Shown piece after piece: positions 1-9,923 of a stretch of 64,000 bases of DNA (position 1 is the first letter of the stretch; each line of letters begins with the position of its first letter). The position numbers and the translations under genes are program-made. The notes under the pieces were generated by a model that was not told the DNA's origin, ran no database searches, and saw only the letters and a program-made list of their open reading frames with translations. Source of the DNA: Maribellus comscasis (GTDB lineage Bacteria; Bacteroidota; Bacteroidia; Bacteroidales; Prolixibacteraceae); NCBI RefSeq assembly GCF_009762775.1, contig NZ_CP046401.1:7142001-7206000 (forward strand), in the 5' to 3' direction.

Positions 1-1539
1 ACGCTGTTACGAATTATTGCCGGACAAGACAAAGCTTTTAACGGTGAACTGGTTTTTGCTCCCGGGTACTCGGTTGGGTTGCTGGAACAAGAGCCGCAGT
101 TAAATGAATCAAAAACCGTAATTGATGTGGTAAAAGAAGGAATGCAGGAAACGGTGGATGTTCTCAACCGCTACGAAGAGATCAACCAGCTTTTTGGCTT
201 ACCGGAGGTATATGAAAATCCGGATGAAATGGATAAGTTGATGGGAGAACAGGCGCAACTTCAGGAAAAAATTGACCAGTCGGATGCCTGGAACCTCGAC
301 AGCAAACTTGAACGCGCAATGGATGCACTTCAATGTCCTCCGGATGATCAGCCCATAAGCGAACTTTCCGGTGGAGAACGTCGCCGGGTAGCGCTGTGCC
401 GGCTGTTGCTGAAAGAACCCGACATATTACTACTCGACGAGCCTACCAACCACCTCGATGCAGAAAGCATACAGTGGCTGGAAATGCATCTTGCACAATA
501 TTCGGGAACGGTGATCTGTATCACGCACGATCGGTATTTTCTGGATAATGTAGCTGGCTGGATTCTGGAACTCGACCGCGGACAGGGAATTCCGTGGAAA
601 GGGAACTATACTTCGTGGCTGGAACAAAAATCAAAACGTTTGGAGCAGGAAGAAAAGGGCAGCCAGAAACGAAAAAAGACACTGGAACGTGAACTGGAAT
701 GGGTACGCATGGCTCCGAAGGCACGTCATGCAAAATCAAAAGCCCGTTTAAGTGCTTATGATAAAATGTTAAATGAAGATGTAAAACAAAAAGAGGAAAA
801 GCTTGAAATCTTTATTCCCAACGGGCCACGACTGGGCGACAAAGTAATTGAAATGGAAGGCGTAAAAAAAGGTTATGGCGACCGCATTTTGTTTGACGAT
901 CTGAATTTTAAACTGCCGCCTGCAGGAATTATCGGAATAATTGGGCCCAACGGCGCAGGGAAAACTACACTGTTTAAACTGATTATGGAACAGCTGGAAG
1001 CTGATGCCGGAAAAATTGAGATTGGCGACACCGTCAAAATCAGCTATGTTGACCAAACCCATGCGGCCATTGATCCAAATAAATCGGTTTTTGAAGTTAT
1101 CTCCGGTGGAACTGAAACCATGATGCTGGGGACCCGGCAGGTCAATTCACGGGCCTATGTTGCACGTTTCAATTTTACAGGTTCCGACCAGGAAAAAAAA
1201 TGCGGTGTACTTTCCGGTGGAGAAAGAAACCGACTGCATTTGGCACTGGCGCTTAAAGCCGAAGGAAATGTGCTGCTGCTTGACGAACCGACCAACGATA
1301 TTGATGTAAATACTTTGCGTGCACTGGAAGAAGGTCTGGATAATTTTGCAGGCTGTGCCGTTGTGGTTTCCCACGACCGCTGGTTTCTTGATCGAATTGC
1401 TACTCACATTCTGGCTTTTGAAGGCGATGGAAATGTGTATTATTTTGAAGGTTCATTTACGGAATATGAAGAGAACCGCAAAAAACGCCTTGGCGATGAA
1501 GGCCCCAAACGGATAAAATATAAAAAACTAAAAGAGTAG
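1..1539 (+). CDS. ettA: EttA-type ABC-F translational throttle ATPase (5' truncated by window edge)
   Basis: The frame is open from base 1 and begins inside the first ATP-binding domain (TLLRIIAG follows a lost Walker A), so the true start lies before the window. It keeps the first ABC signature and Walker B (LSGGERRR, DILLLDEPTNHLD), the ABC-F linker with EWVRMAPKARHAKSKAR, a complete second domain with Walker A GPNGAGKTT, signature LSGGERNR and Walker B LLLDEPTNDID. The linker and the phrase WILELDRGQGIPWKGNY are characteristic of EttA, the family that gates the ribosomal E site in response to ADP/ATP ratio (known for E. coli EttA). There are no membrane segments, so it is cytosolic. It is unrelated to the CRISPR locus downstream and ends at a strong hairpin terminator. 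Confidence 0.93.
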   Translation, partial: TLLRIIAGQDKAFNGELVFAPGYSVGLLEQEPQLNESKTVIDVVKEGMQETVDVLNRYEEINQLFGLPEVYENPDEMDKLMGEQAQLQEKIDQSDAWNLDSKLERAMDALQCPPDDQPISELSGGERRRVALCRLLLKEPDILLLDEPTNHLDAESIQWLEMHLAQYSGTVICITHDRYFLDNVAGWILELDRGQGIPWKGNYTSWLEQKSKRLEQEEKGSQKRKKTLERELEWVRMAPKARHAKSKARLSAYDKMLNEDVKQKEEKLEIFIPNGPRLGDKVIEMEGVKKGYGDRILFDDLNFKLPPAGIIGIIGPNGAGKTTLFKLIMEQLEADAGKIEIGDTVKISYVDQTHAAIDPNKSVFEVISGGTETMMLGTRQVNSRAYVARFNFTGSDQEKKCGVLSGGERNRLHLALALKAEGNVLLLDEPTNDIDVNTLRALEEGLDNFAGCAVVVSHDRWFLDRIATHILAFEGDGNVYYFEGSFTEYEENRKKRLGDEGPKRIKYKKLKE

Positions 1540-1600
1540 TGTAATAACAAAAGTGTAACTAAGAAAAAGCTACAAAATCTTTAACTCACGATAGATTATA

Positions 1601-1640
1601 AAAATGCGTCTGGAAATATACATCTTCCGGGCGCATTTTT
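1601..1640 (+). terminator. Intrinsic terminator after ettA
   Basis: A 15-bp stem, AAAATGCGTCTGGAA pairing with TTCCGGGCGCATTTT (two G-U pairs), closes a 9-nt loop and runs into TTTTT. It lies about 60 nt downstream of the ettA stop codon. The A-run on the left arm means it could also work on the minus strand. Confidence 0.8.
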
Positions 1641-1748
1641 ACCAACAACTTTTCATGATCGGTTCATTCCTCTATACCACTCTATAGCGAAGTAATTGAA
1701 AACAAAAATTTTCTCTTTACAAAAAGAATCACCAATTATTCTTTCACT

Positions 1749-1756
1749 TAAATTTG
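1749..1756 (+). promoter_or_regulatory. Possible Bacteroidota -7 box (TAAATTTG) before the YkgJ-family gene
   Basis: TAAATTTG matches the TAnnTTTG -7 consensus of Bacteroidota primary sigma factors exactly and sits 23 nt before the ATG at 1780, implying a very short leader. No good TTTG -33 element is visible at the usual spacing, so this is only a candidate. Confidence 0.35.
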
Positions 1757-1779
1757 CGCGTTATTTTTAATTCACATTA

Positions 1780-2373
1780 ATGAATGTTATAAGCAAAGTA
1801 CGTGCTGTTGAAAGGTTATATAAAGTGCTTGAAAAAGATATTCAGGAACTGCGGACACAAACAGGTATCAATTGTGTGGAAAACTGCATAAAGTGTTGTA
1901 CTACTTCACATATTATGGCAACGGCTCTCGAATTTTATCCAATGGCTTATCATTTATATCAAACCGGAGAGGCCGACAATTTCCTTGAAAAAATAGCGCA
2001 AATAAATAACTCAGGTATTTGCCCGGCATTAAGTTATTTTAATACGGAGAATACACGTCAGGGGTGCACACAATATCCATACAGAGGGCTCATTTGCCGT
2101 TTATTTACCTACAACTACAGTACCGATAAATACGGTGTGCGAAAACTTGCTGCCTGTAAAACCATCCGGCTTGCACAAGCTGAAGAACTGGAAAAGGCAA
2201 ACCACCTGTTAAAATTAAAACCTATCGGTCCCAGAGCAACTGATTTTTATTCGCGTTTGCAGGTTATCGATTTTAACGAGGCACAACGGCTCTACCCTAT
2301 TGGAGATGCCATTCGAATTGCCATTGAAGCCATCATCACAAATCAGCATTACCGGGGAAACCGGGCGATGTAG
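1780..2373 (+). CDS. YkgJ-family cysteine cluster protein
   Basis: This 197-residue soluble protein carries the CxxxCxxCC cluster near its N-terminus (CVENCIKCC) and further cysteines in CPALSYF, GCTQYPYRGLICRLF and LAACKTI. That is the pattern of the YkgJ/CxxCxxCC family, thought to bind zinc or an Fe-S cluster; the biochemical role is unknown. There is no signal peptide or membrane segment. The gene stands alone between the ettA terminator and the old end of the CRISPR array, and nothing suggests it belongs to the CRISPR system. The ATG follows a possible TAAATTTG promoter box. Confidence 0.8.
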   Translation: MNVISKVRAVERLYKVLEKDIQELRTQTGINCVENCIKCCTTSHIMATALEFYPMAYHLYQTGEADNFLEKIAQINNSGICPALSYFNTENTRQGCTQYPYRGLICRLFTYNYSTDKYGVRKLAACKTIRLAQAEELEKANHLLKLKPIGPRATDFYSRLQVIDFNEAQRLYPIGDAIRIAIEAIITNQHYRGNRAM

Positions 2374-2591
2374 TTTAATGCTTCATTACCAAATGGCAAC
2401 AACTGTAATTGATTGACTTGATTCTTCTTATAATTCTCTCAAATTGACTTATGACCTTTACCAGACACAGGCATCTAAAATTCAAGAGATTAAGGCACAT
2501 TAACAAACTGCTCTCTCCGTCCGTATTTTCAGACCCGGCACAACCCGAATAAAACGGAAGTAACAAATGTATAACATCGCGATTAAAAACC

Positions 2592-4258
2592 GCCGGTGTT
2601 TCTCCTTGGTACGATTGTAAGGTGGGCGTATATTTTTATAATCGTTCGCGGGTCGGCAATTTCAATTCCACTTTGATACGATTGCGAGACCTACTGCTTA
2701 GAAGGCAGTTGGCCTGTTTTTGTAATTTCAATTCCACTTTGGTACGATTGCGAGTACGTGGCGCAAAACGTACCTTTCAGCGGCATAACAATTTCAATTC
2801 CACTTTGGTACGATTGCGAGTTTGTATTTCTTTTTTATAAAGTCTATTCCTGTTTGATTTCAATTCCACTTTGGTACGATTGCGAGTGCAGATGTTATTG
2901 TTATTACTTGATTATCTTCGTCATTTCAATTCCACTTTGGTACGATTGCGAGCAACAAAGCATACATGCCAACCATATACCGTGAATTATTTCAATTCCA
3001 CTTTGGTACGATTGCGAGTTTACCGGGTCTGAATTTTCGTACACTATAACCTTATTTCAATTCCACTTTGGTACGATTGTAAGAGTTTTTGCACCAACCG
3101 TTACCGTGCATTTGCCTTATTTCAATTCCACTTTGGTACGATTGTAAGTAGCGCAAGTCGTGCCGCCTTATGTGTTTGTATTATTTCAATTCCACTTTGG
3201 TACGATTGTAAGTAGCGCAAGTCGTGCCGCCTTATGTGTTTGTATTATTTCAATTCCACTTTGGTACGATTGTAAGTTATAAATAAGTACACAGGAGATA
3301 AATTGGTTGCAAGATTTCAATTCCACTTTGGTACGATTGTAAGAATAAGTGTTTACTGTAAGACAAATGATAATTGGATATTTCAATTCCACTTTGGTAC
3401 GATTGTAAGTAAAACACCAGCCGATTTAATGTTACTTAATAGCAATTTCAATTCCACTTTGGTACGATTGTAAGTTACGGACTTTTAAACGGTCAAAATC
3501 CATTTTTAAATTTCAATTCCACTTTGGTACGATTGTAAGTTCGGCCCAAAACAGGTTTTGAAGATTTGAAATGTATTTCAATTCCACTTTGGTACGATTG
3601 TAAGCGGGTAAAACAATACAGGAGGTGTGCGAAAAAACATTATTTCAATTCCACTTTGGTACGATTGTAAGTTTTCCGGCTGCAATCCATTCCTGATAAA
3701 ATGTTGTATTTCAATTCCACTTTGGTACGATTGTAAGAAGCCACCTTCGCGTTTAGAACCAACTTTACCTAATTTCAATTCCACTTTGGTACGATTGTAA
3801 GTATGTTTCAAAAGCATTTGTAATTGTTTGAACTTCATTTCAATTCCACTTTGGTACGATTGTAAGATATATGGTGGGTCGACAAAGTGAAAAGCTTTCT
3901 CATTTCAATTCCACTTTGGTACGATTGTAAGTTAATAAATCGTAGATTGTCTGACTGATGATGTTGCATTTCAATTCCACTTTGGTACGATTGTAAGGTA
4001 TGTGAAGGGTGACTCTATTTTAACTTTATAATATATTTCAATTCCACTTTGGTACGATTGTAAGATCGCAGGTTTATTCATTGTTGCAATCTTGCTTCAT
4101 TTCAATTCCACTTTGGTACGATTGTAAGGGTTTTGTTGCTGTTTTCCTGTGAGAAAAAAACCGAATTTCAATTCCACTTTGGTACGATTGTAAGGGCTAG
4201 TGCCTGCCCCGATTCACCCGTAAGCTGTATTTCAATTCCACTTTGGTACGATTGTAAG
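2592..4258 (-). CRISPR. Type I-B CRISPR array, 26 repeats and 25 spacers
   Basis: The repeat is 30 nt; on the minus strand it starts CTTACAATCG and ends GTGGAATTGAAAT, so an ATTGAAA(N)-type 5' handle supports minus-strand transcription, the same direction as the cas genes. Repeats start at 2592 (degenerate), 2659, 2725, 2791, 2857, 2923, 2989, 3054, 3119, 3183, 3247, 3314, 3380, 3445, 3510, 3575, 3642, 3708, 3772, 3837, 3902, 3968, 4035, 4099, 4165 and 4229. Spacers are 34-37 nt. The six repeats from 2659 to 2989 end GCGAG instead of GTAAG on the plus strand, and 2659 has one extra change. The 2592 unit keeps only its last 17 or so bases well. Degeneration at the low-coordinate end fits the leader-distal, oldest side. 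Spacers at 3149-3182 and 3213-3246 are identical. Confidence 0.98.
3149..3246 (-). repeat. Duplicated spacer-repeat unit inside the CRISPR array
   Basis: The 34-nt spacers at 3149-3182 and 3213-3246 are identical base for base (both begin TAGCGCAAGTCG on the plus strand) and are separated by one perfect repeat. This is a tandem duplication of one spacer-repeat unit, probably by recombination between repeats. Confidence 0.97.
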
Positions 4259-4482
4259 CCGTCCGACGACTCAAAAAAAATAGTTCATTTTCAAGGAACT
4301 ACGTTTTTCAAAAATAGTATTTTAATATGAATTCGTTGTCGATCCTCCAAACCGTATTTTGCCCGGAGGATCGACAAGTATATATAAATTGCTTATTTCC
4401 AATATTTCAAAGAACCTTTTATTTATAATTTATTACAAAACCAGTCAGATTAGAAGAAAATCTCAAACTTCGACAACTTCAT
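4259..4482 (-). promoter_or_regulatory. CRISPR leader region between cas2 and the array
   Basis: This AT-rich 224-nt stretch separates the cas2 stop from the first (youngest) repeat and is where an array promoter and the Cas1-Cas2 integration signals are expected. It contains a perfect 13-bp inverted repeat at 4336-4377. I could not identify a convincing -7/-33 promoter. Confidence 0.65.
4336..4377. repeat. Perfect 13-bp inverted repeat in the CRISPR leader
   Basis: TTGTCGATCCTCC (4336-4348) and GGAGGATCGACAA (4365-4377) are exact reverse complements around a 16-nt loop. On the minus strand the hairpin is not followed by a clean T-run, so it is a poor intrinsic terminator for the cas operon. 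A protein-binding site or a transcript hairpin at the cas2-leader boundary is equally possible. Confidence 0.8.
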
Positions 4483-4755
4483 TTATAGAAATGTGTCCAG
4501 ATTTTGTCGCTCTTTCCCAACAATTTCTTTATCCAGCCATTTTTCCTGCCGGGTTTTAAAAATGATTAAACTGTCATCTTCTTCATCCATTATCTGCAAA
4601 GCTTCATATTTTAACTCCAGCAATTTTGCTTCAGTAATTTCGCCTTCAAATACCGAATTCTGAATCCAGTTGAGGTATCGACGGCACAGTTTCAACATTT
4701 TTGCAACTCGCTTTTTTCCAACATCATAAACTGCAATTACATACATTACCACCAC
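4483..4755 (-). CDS. cas2: Cas2 adaptation endonuclease-fold protein
   Basis: The 90-residue protein has the normal Cas2 length and begins with the ferredoxin-like first strand YVIAVYDVG, whose Asp (about residue 11) is the conserved metal-site residue; [25 protein letters not shown] continues in typical Cas2 fashion. With Cas1 it forms the integrase that inserts new spacers at the leader end of the array. Its start overlaps the cas1 stop by 10 nt, so the two are translationally coupled, and it is the last cas gene before the leader. Confidence 0.96.
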   Translation of the reverse strand: MVVMYVIAVYDVGKKRVAKMLKLCRRYLNWIQNSVFEGEITEAKLLELKYEALQIMDEEDDSLIIFKTRQEKWLDKEIVGKERQNLDTFL

Positions 4756-5756
4756 ATTTTAAATGGTTTATATTCTTCGATTCCCAACAAGTGCTTTTGT
4801 ATTTTGTAGCACTCTAACTTTATAAGGTGTTTATAGCTTACCGAACGGTTAAGCGCACGATGTTTAATAGTTTCTTCCAGCCTTTCTTCAAATGCCTTAA
4901 CAAAAGCCTTTTTCCCGTTTAGTTTCAATGTCACTTTGTTTAACTGCTCCTCAAAATGATACGATTGTATCATCTTTTTATTCATCACCTTAAATATTAC
5001 CCTGTCCACTAACAGGGGTTTAAAAATCTCAGCCAAATCGAGCGAAAGAGAAAACCGACGGTCACCCGGTTGATGGAGAAAACTTATGGTCGGGTTCAGC
5101 TGAGTTTGGTGAATGGCCCTGAGACATTGGCTGTAACACATCATATTTCCAAATGAAATCAAGGCATTTACTTCATTTTGAGGAGGACGGTAGGAGCGAC
5201 CACTCATACTAAAATCATTTATTATTAATTCAAAAGCTTCGTAGTAATTTTTGCGGATATTCCCTTCTATTCCCATCAGCTCATCAATAGCCACAGTTTG
5301 CCTGATTTTGGAACTTAGCACTTCAATGGATCCGATAACAGGTTCAAGGTCTTTCCCTCTTCTATTATAGTAACGCAGGTTTTTTATCATATTAAAGCTG
5401 GCTCCGTCGAGAATTCTTTGTGCCAGGTCGATCCTGTTTTTCCGGTTTTGCTGATGTTTCACCTGGGCAATCAACATTTTACCTGAGATAAGTGCTTCGC
5501 GCGGCATAAACGATCCGGTGTAGTTTTCGTAATAATCAAAAAAATGGATTGGAATCTGCACCTGCCCTAAGAAATTATAGAGAGCCGAATTGGCATCCAG
5601 GTTTCCAAAACAATACAATTCGCCCACATTTTCTACCGGCAAAAAACGAGGCTTTTGTTCATTTCCTTCTTCGTCATAAGGTGTAAATTTCAGCGTATTG
5701 TCACGGCGCTGTAATCGTCCCGGATTAAACAAGTAATAGGTTTTTTTCATGATCAA
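4746..5756 (-). CDS. cas1: Cas1 integrase (type I-B)
   Basis: At 336 residues it is of standard Cas1 length. Conserved features are a Glu near residue 163 in [12 protein letters not shown], a His near residue 223 in SFLHQP, and an acidic cluster in [16 protein letters not shown], together giving the Glu-His-Asp metal site of Cas1. It catalyses spacer integration together with Cas2 and Cas4. It overlaps cas2 by 10 nt and begins 2 nt after the cas4 stop, forming the compact cas4-cas1-cas2 adaptation block typical of type I-B. Confidence 0.97.
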   Translation of the reverse strand: MIMKKTYYLFNPGRLQRRDNTLKFTPYDEEGNEQKPRFLPVENVGELYCFGNLDANSALYNFLGQVQIPIHFFDYYENYTGSFMPREALISGKMLIAQVKHQQNRKNRIDLAQRILDGASFNMIKNLRYYNRRGKDLEPVIGSIEVLSSKIRQTVAIDELMGIEGNIRKNYYEAFELIINDFSMSGRSYRPPQNEVNALISFGNMMCYSQCLRAIHQTQLNPTISFLHQPGDRRFSLSLDLAEIFKPLLVDRVIFKVMNKKMIQSYHFEEQLNKVTLKLNGKKAFVKAFEERLEETIKHRALNRSVSYKHLIKLECYKIQKHLLGIEEYKPFKMWW

Positions 5757-5758
5757 GT

Positions 5759-6265
5759 TTAGGCTTCATTGGTATAACAAAAGTCAAAGTAGCTGCAATT
5801 TTTACATTTCGGCTTGTTTAATAAAGGGGGACACTTTTCCTCATGAATCAACTTGTCAATCTCAACAAGAAGTTCTTCTATATAAACCCTGTCTGGTTCA
5901 CTTAATAAAACTTCCTCAGTTTTATGTTCTTTCGGATATTCAAGAATCCCAGTTACGCCATTAATACCAGCTTGCTCGAATATATAAATATAATATTTTA
6001 CTTGCCAAATGTGAGAATTAAGCAGTTTGCTCGATTTTTTGATTTCATGAATTACATTGTTGTTTTTATCAAAGTAATCAATCTTAACAGGCCCTATTTC
6101 AACCTCTCTGTACCGTTCAGCTCTCCTTTCATAGGAAGTTTCATGTATTAGCTTTCCCTCATAAACGGTATCGCTTGTTTGTTCCATATTGATTCCGTTG
6201 GCAAACAGCCACAACTGCCTGCGGCAATTAAAATAATAATGGATGTGTGTTCCTGTAACTTCCAT
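5759..6265 (-). CDS. cas4: Cas4 Fe-S exonuclease
   Basis: This 168-residue protein has one Cys near the N-terminus ([10 protein letters not shown], Cys14) and three near the C-terminus ([19 protein letters not shown]), the four-cysteine [4Fe-4S] arrangement of Cas4. Between them are the PD-(D/E)xK nuclease residues: GKLIHE, then VKIDYFD, then HEIKKS. Cas4 trims prespacers and selects those with the right PAM before Cas1-Cas2 integration (family knowledge). It lies 2 nt from cas1 and 3 nt from cas3, clearly in the same transcript. Confidence 0.95.
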   Translation of the reverse strand: MEVTGTHIHYYFNCRRQLWLFANGINMEQTSDTVYEGKLIHETSYERRAERYREVEIGPVKIDYFDKNNNVIHEIKKSSKLLNSHIWQVKYYIYIFEQAGINGVTGILEYPKEHKTEEVLLSEPDRVYIEELLVEIDKLIHEEKCPPLLNKPKCKNCSYFDFCYTNEA

Positions 6266-6268
6266 AGA

Positions 6269-9004
6269 TTATAAAATTATTGCTGCTTCCTCTCTTTCAA
6301 CCAAACCAAACTCATAATTATAAATTTTATCCCTTTCCCAGTGACTGAGATAATAAATCCCCATGCGTTCTTCTCCATGGGCTCCTACCACAAGTTCCTC
6401 CAAAGCTTTTGAACGGGTCATTAACGAAAAAATGAATTGACTCATTATTCCCTGCAACTTCTTTAATTCTGTCTTTCCGTCCACAAAATCATCGTTTCTT
6501 TGTTGAATCAAATGTTCATACAATTCAAATACTTTTTCACCGGAGACTGTAATGTCATCCTTTCCTGTAATGTGATACCTAACTAAAAATATCATCTCTT
6601 TTTCAGAAAAGTTCCTTTCCATCTGGCTGGTTCCAGGTACATAAACAGGAAGTGTTACAGGAATATAAACGGATGTACTTTTCTGATTTATAATTTGGAA
6701 ATTTTTGTCTACTTCTGGAAAATCGAGCATCTTCAGGTAATTCTGGAAATCGGAAAAGCCCTTTTGGTAAATACGGTCGTTCTGCCGGTCTATCTTTTCC
6801 ATTACGTGGTCATACATTAAATCAAAATCTTTCGACTGAAGTATTTCTTGCTCCTTGCCAGCCAACTCACCTTGCATTAGCTGAAATCGTTTATCTCCTT
6901 TGTACAACACTTCGGCATTGTCACAATTGAACAAATATAATTTACAAGCGGGCTTGTTTACATTTCTGTTAATACGTCCGGCCAATTGCTCATCGCTATC
7001 CACCAGCGATTTGTCTTTGAAGCCTAAATCCATATCAATATCAACTCCCGCTTCAACTACCTGGGTGGTAATCAATAGTACTTTCTTATCTCTGTTGTCT
7101 TCGTCTTTTAGGTAATAAATAATTTCTTTCCTCCGGGACTCCAAAATAGTTCCTGACAATACAAAAACTTTATCAAAAAATCCATCTGCTTTATCTTTTA
7201 CTATATGGTAAAATTCGGTTGCTGTTTTTTTATAGATGAACTCGATGATGGTAAATACACTACCTGGGTACTTGTTGTTACTTTCTGCATATTCTACCGA
7301 TTTTTCAACGAGAATATTGGCGAGTCGTTGCAAGTAACCGGCTTTTTCATCTTTCTCAGGAGCTGCCCAACCTAATAACGAAAAGTCGAACAAAACCCGG
7401 TTGCAGAAATTTGGGTTTTGAAAAAACTGTTTACGATGGTTAGTAAGGTAACAAATATCAGGCTCTACATTCGATAGTTTATCGAGCTTTGGCAATGTAG
7501 CCGACATCAGGATGAAACGAATATTAAAATACCGGGCGTAATTCTGAATGAAATAAATAAGTTTATCCCAAATTTTGGGAGGATACGATTGTAACTCATC
7601 CACAATTACAATTGAATTCGCCAAACGGTGTAATAAATAATTGGTTTCTTTACCGTTGGTTTTCAGTATATCGAAAAACCGAACATGCGATAGTAAAGCT
7701 ACCGGATAATTTAGAAATAAATAATCGATATGATTTTTCTTTTCCTGACCGTATTGGTCATCTTTTTCTTTAAAACCTTCTTTGGAGTGTAGCTGAATAA
7801 TTTCATCTTCATCCAGCCCCATCGTTTCTTTTACCGCTTTGTATGTTTGTGTTATAAGTGTAGTAAAAGGAAACACATAATATAAATTATTAATTTCAGC
7901 ATCGGCAGCCAAAAGTTCAGCTGCTGCCAACATCGACAAATTGGTTTTGCCCCCACCCGTTGGCGCTTCAATGTAAAAAATATTCTTGTCTGTATTGTTG
8001 CGAATATTTTGCACCACTTCAACTGACAACTCCTGCCTCAACCGGTTCAAATTCTCATTACTTGGTTCTGTGGGATAAGTAAACTCAAAACCATTTAAAT
8101 TATCGAACACCTTTTTATTATACGATTTAGTTGATTGTACATTTCGGATAATACGCTGCCGTAACTCATCGTTCATTTGCCCGAAATCCGTTAAAGGTGT
8201 TGTCCAATTATTCATGTAATGTGTAGTTGCCAAATAATCGGAAGCTGTCAGCAAAGAATAATGCAACTTTAGAAGGGCGAAGAGGGGGAAAGCCTCTAAC
8301 TTATTATCTTCCCTTTGTCGATTAAACTTTTCTATCTTTTTTATGATCCAAGACGCATTTTGCGCAGCATCTCCCTGTGAAATTATTGACCAATATTCTG
8401 AAGGCTCTATATTTTCTAATTCTTTTAATATTTCAAGCACCTGTGACAAATTAAGCTTTTCTGATTCAACTGAAAAATCAAGGCGTTCTCGTATAAACTT
8501 GAAAGTTGTCGTTAAATATGGGCTATGATGTTTAGCAATTGGCTGACAAAATAAAAACACAAAAATAACAGCAGTTAACCGCTCATTATTAAGCAATTCG
8601 TCATTTTTAATAACATCGGACAAAACAGAATTGATAAACATCAAAACTCCCGGGTAAGAATGGTCGCTTCCAAATTCATAATTTGAACTTTTAAAGCTGG
8701 AATTATTCATCTTTTCCCGTTGAAAATTTGGGTTTATTTTACCAAAATCATGGAAGTAGACAGATTGAAAAAACAGCTTATAAACCACTGCTCTAAATTC
8801 AGAAGAAACACTTTCACTACTCCCCTTCTCAATTAATCTTTGAATCACAAGGTTTAATCCATACTTTTCACAAACTTTTTGAGCATAGTACAACACTAAA
8901 TCCGAATGTTCTAAAAGTGTTTCGGCACCTCCAGCTTCGTTGTCTTTGGCCAAATGAGCGAAATACCTGTTAGGATTAGATAAAATTTTTTTATACGATT
9001 TCAT
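6269..9004 (-). CDS. cas3: Cas3 HD nuclease-helicase
   Basis: The protein has 911 residues with an N-terminal HD domain (His33 in LEHSDLVLYY, His85-Asp86 in YFHDFGKINP) fused to a superfamily 2 helicase: motif I APTGGGKT near residue 350, a DExx box written DELQ (VIVDELQSYPP) near 467, then SATLPKL, and motif VI in DEQLAGRINRNVN. Cas3 is recruited by Cascade at a matched target, unwinds the DNA and degrades it. The DELQ form of motif II is common in type I-B Cas3. It follows cas5 by a 58-nt gap, the largest gap between cas5 and cas2. Confidence 0.97.
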   Translation of the reverse strand: MKSYKKILSNPNRYFAHLAKDNEAGGAETLLEHSDLVLYYAQKVCEKYGLNLVIQRLIEKGSSESVSSEFRAVVYKLFFQSVYFHDFGKINPNFQREKMNNSSFKSSNYEFGSDHSYPGVLMFINSVLSDVIKNDELLNNERLTAVIFVFLFCQPIAKHHSPYLTTTFKFIRERLDFSVESEKLNLSQVLEILKELENIEPSEYWSIISQGDAAQNASWIIKKIEKFNRQREDNKLEAFPLFALLKLHYSLLTASDYLATTHYMNNWTTPLTDFGQMNDELRQRIIRNVQSTKSYNKKVFDNLNGFEFTYPTEPSNENLNRLRQELSVEVVQNIRNNTDKNIFYIEAPTGGGKTNLSMLAAAELLAADAEINNLYYVFPFTTLITQTYKAVKETMGLDEDEIIQLHSKEGFKEKDDQYGQEKKNHIDYLFLNYPVALLSHVRFFDILKTNGKETNYLLHRLANSIVIVDELQSYPPKIWDKLIYFIQNYARYFNIRFILMSATLPKLDKLSNVEPDICYLTNHRKQFFQNPNFCNRVLFDFSLLGWAAPEKDEKAGYLQRLANILVEKSVEYAESNNKYPGSVFTIIEFIYKKTATEFYHIVKDKADGFFDKVFVLSGTILESRRKEIIYYLKDEDNRDKKVLLITTQVVEAGVDIDMDLGFKDKSLVDSDEQLAGRINRNVNKPACKLYLFNCDNAEVLYKGDKRFQLMQGELAGKEQEILQSKDFDLMYDHVMEKIDRQNDRIYQKGFSDFQNYLKMLDFPEVDKNFQIINQKSTSVYIPVTLPVYVPGTSQMERNFSEKEMIFLVRYHITGKDDITVSGEKVFELYEHLIQQRNDDFVDGKTELKKLQGIMSQFIFSLMTRSKALEELVVGAHGEERMGIYYLSHWERDKIYNYEFGLVEREEAAIIL

Positions 9005-9062
9005 TGTATAAATAACTAATCCTTAAAGGTTTTAAAAACCTTTAAGGACTCTTTAAAATAAA

Positions 9063-9923
9063 TTAATTCAACTGAACAACAAACCGTTGTCTACTATCTT
9101 GCTCTTGAATATGGTACAAATTCTCAGTTGGTAAGGAACCAACTTTCAACTTTGAATCAGTCAAGGCAAAATCAGCATAATCATATTGATAAAGTTGCTC
9201 ATTATATTTTAATGGCAACTTTTCAAAATACACATAAGTTCCAAAATCTGAGATTTGAAAATTGTCGGAGAAATCATCCTCTTCGCCTTCTTCTACCACG
9301 CTTTCAACAACAGGCTTCTGTTTGACAAAAACGGTTTCTATTTTATAATTGTCTTTGAATTCATCCTGAAGAATGTTGTATTCTTTTACCCCCTGAAAAA
9401 GGATTGCACCATCATCTGTTTTCACATCCTCCTTATACCACCAGGCCGAATAGTCGTTTTTCCCAAGGTAAGGGATAAAGCTTGCTTCCTGTTGTCGAAT
9501 GCGGTTGTATAACGTCTGTTCATTTTCCTTTTCCAAATCGAGCAAAAGAAAAATGCGGTATGCCGGACGAATTAGGGTTTGCTCAGCAATATTTAATATT
9601 GCTTGAACATTGGGATTTCCTTCAATACCTTTGTTTGCAAAGCAAGTAGCATTATTATATTTGATAACAATTTTGGAAAAATTCCCATTATCGCAGTAAC
9701 TTCCTATCGGTTTTATGCCAATTGGAATACTTTTTAATTTCTTATAATAATTAGGGAACTCTTTATTTTTGGTAAACCCTTGTAAACCTACAATTGCTCC
9801 CAAGATTCCCAGAACACAGGGTTTATGGAGCATATTATAAGTAAGATAAACCTTCTCGTTTATATCCGGCTTTTTCAGAAACCCCATATCGGCATGCAAA
9901 TCGAATGAGATAACTGTTTTCAT
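9063..9923 (-). CDS. cas5: Cas5 Cascade subunit (type I-B)
   Basis: The 286-residue protein opens VISFDLHADMGFLKKPDINE and then has LTYNMLHKPCVLGILGAIVGL, the N-terminal RAMP strand and the small-residue segment typical of Cas5 in I-B systems. It should cap the 5' handle of the crRNA in Cascade. Its start overlaps the cas7 stop by 4 nt (ATGA-type junction), implying translational coupling. Residues around 205-225 are strongly acidic (VEEGEEDD) and may be a variable loop. Confidence 0.92.
   Translation of the reverse strand: MKTVISFDLHADMGFLKKPDINEKVYLTYNMLHKPCVLGILGAIVGLQGFTKNKEFPNYYKKLKSIPIGIKPIGSYCDNGNFSKIVIKYNNATCFANKGIEGNPNVQAILNIAEQTLIRPAYRIFLLLDLEKENEQTLYNRIRQQEASFIPYLGKNDYSAWWYKEDVKTDDGAILFQGVKEYNILQDEFKDNYKIETVFVKQKPVVESVVEEGEEDDFSDNFQISDFGTYVYFEKLPLKYNEQLYQYDYADFALTDSKLKVGSLPTENLYHIQEQDSRQRFVVQLN

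Noticed and set aside
2375..2566. 63-codon minus-strand frame after the YkgJ gene
   Set aside because: No recognisable family, no start signal and unusual composition; likely chance.
2622..4330. Several open frames across the CRISPR array on both strands
   Set aside because: They are translations of the repeats (recurring SIPLWYDC or SYQSGIEI) and spacers, not genes.
7584..7594. TACGATTGTAA, an 11-base match to the CRISPR repeat, inside cas3
   Set aside because: It lies within well-conserved helicase codons (Leu-Gln-Ser-Tyr) and no flanking repeat sequence continues; a chance match.
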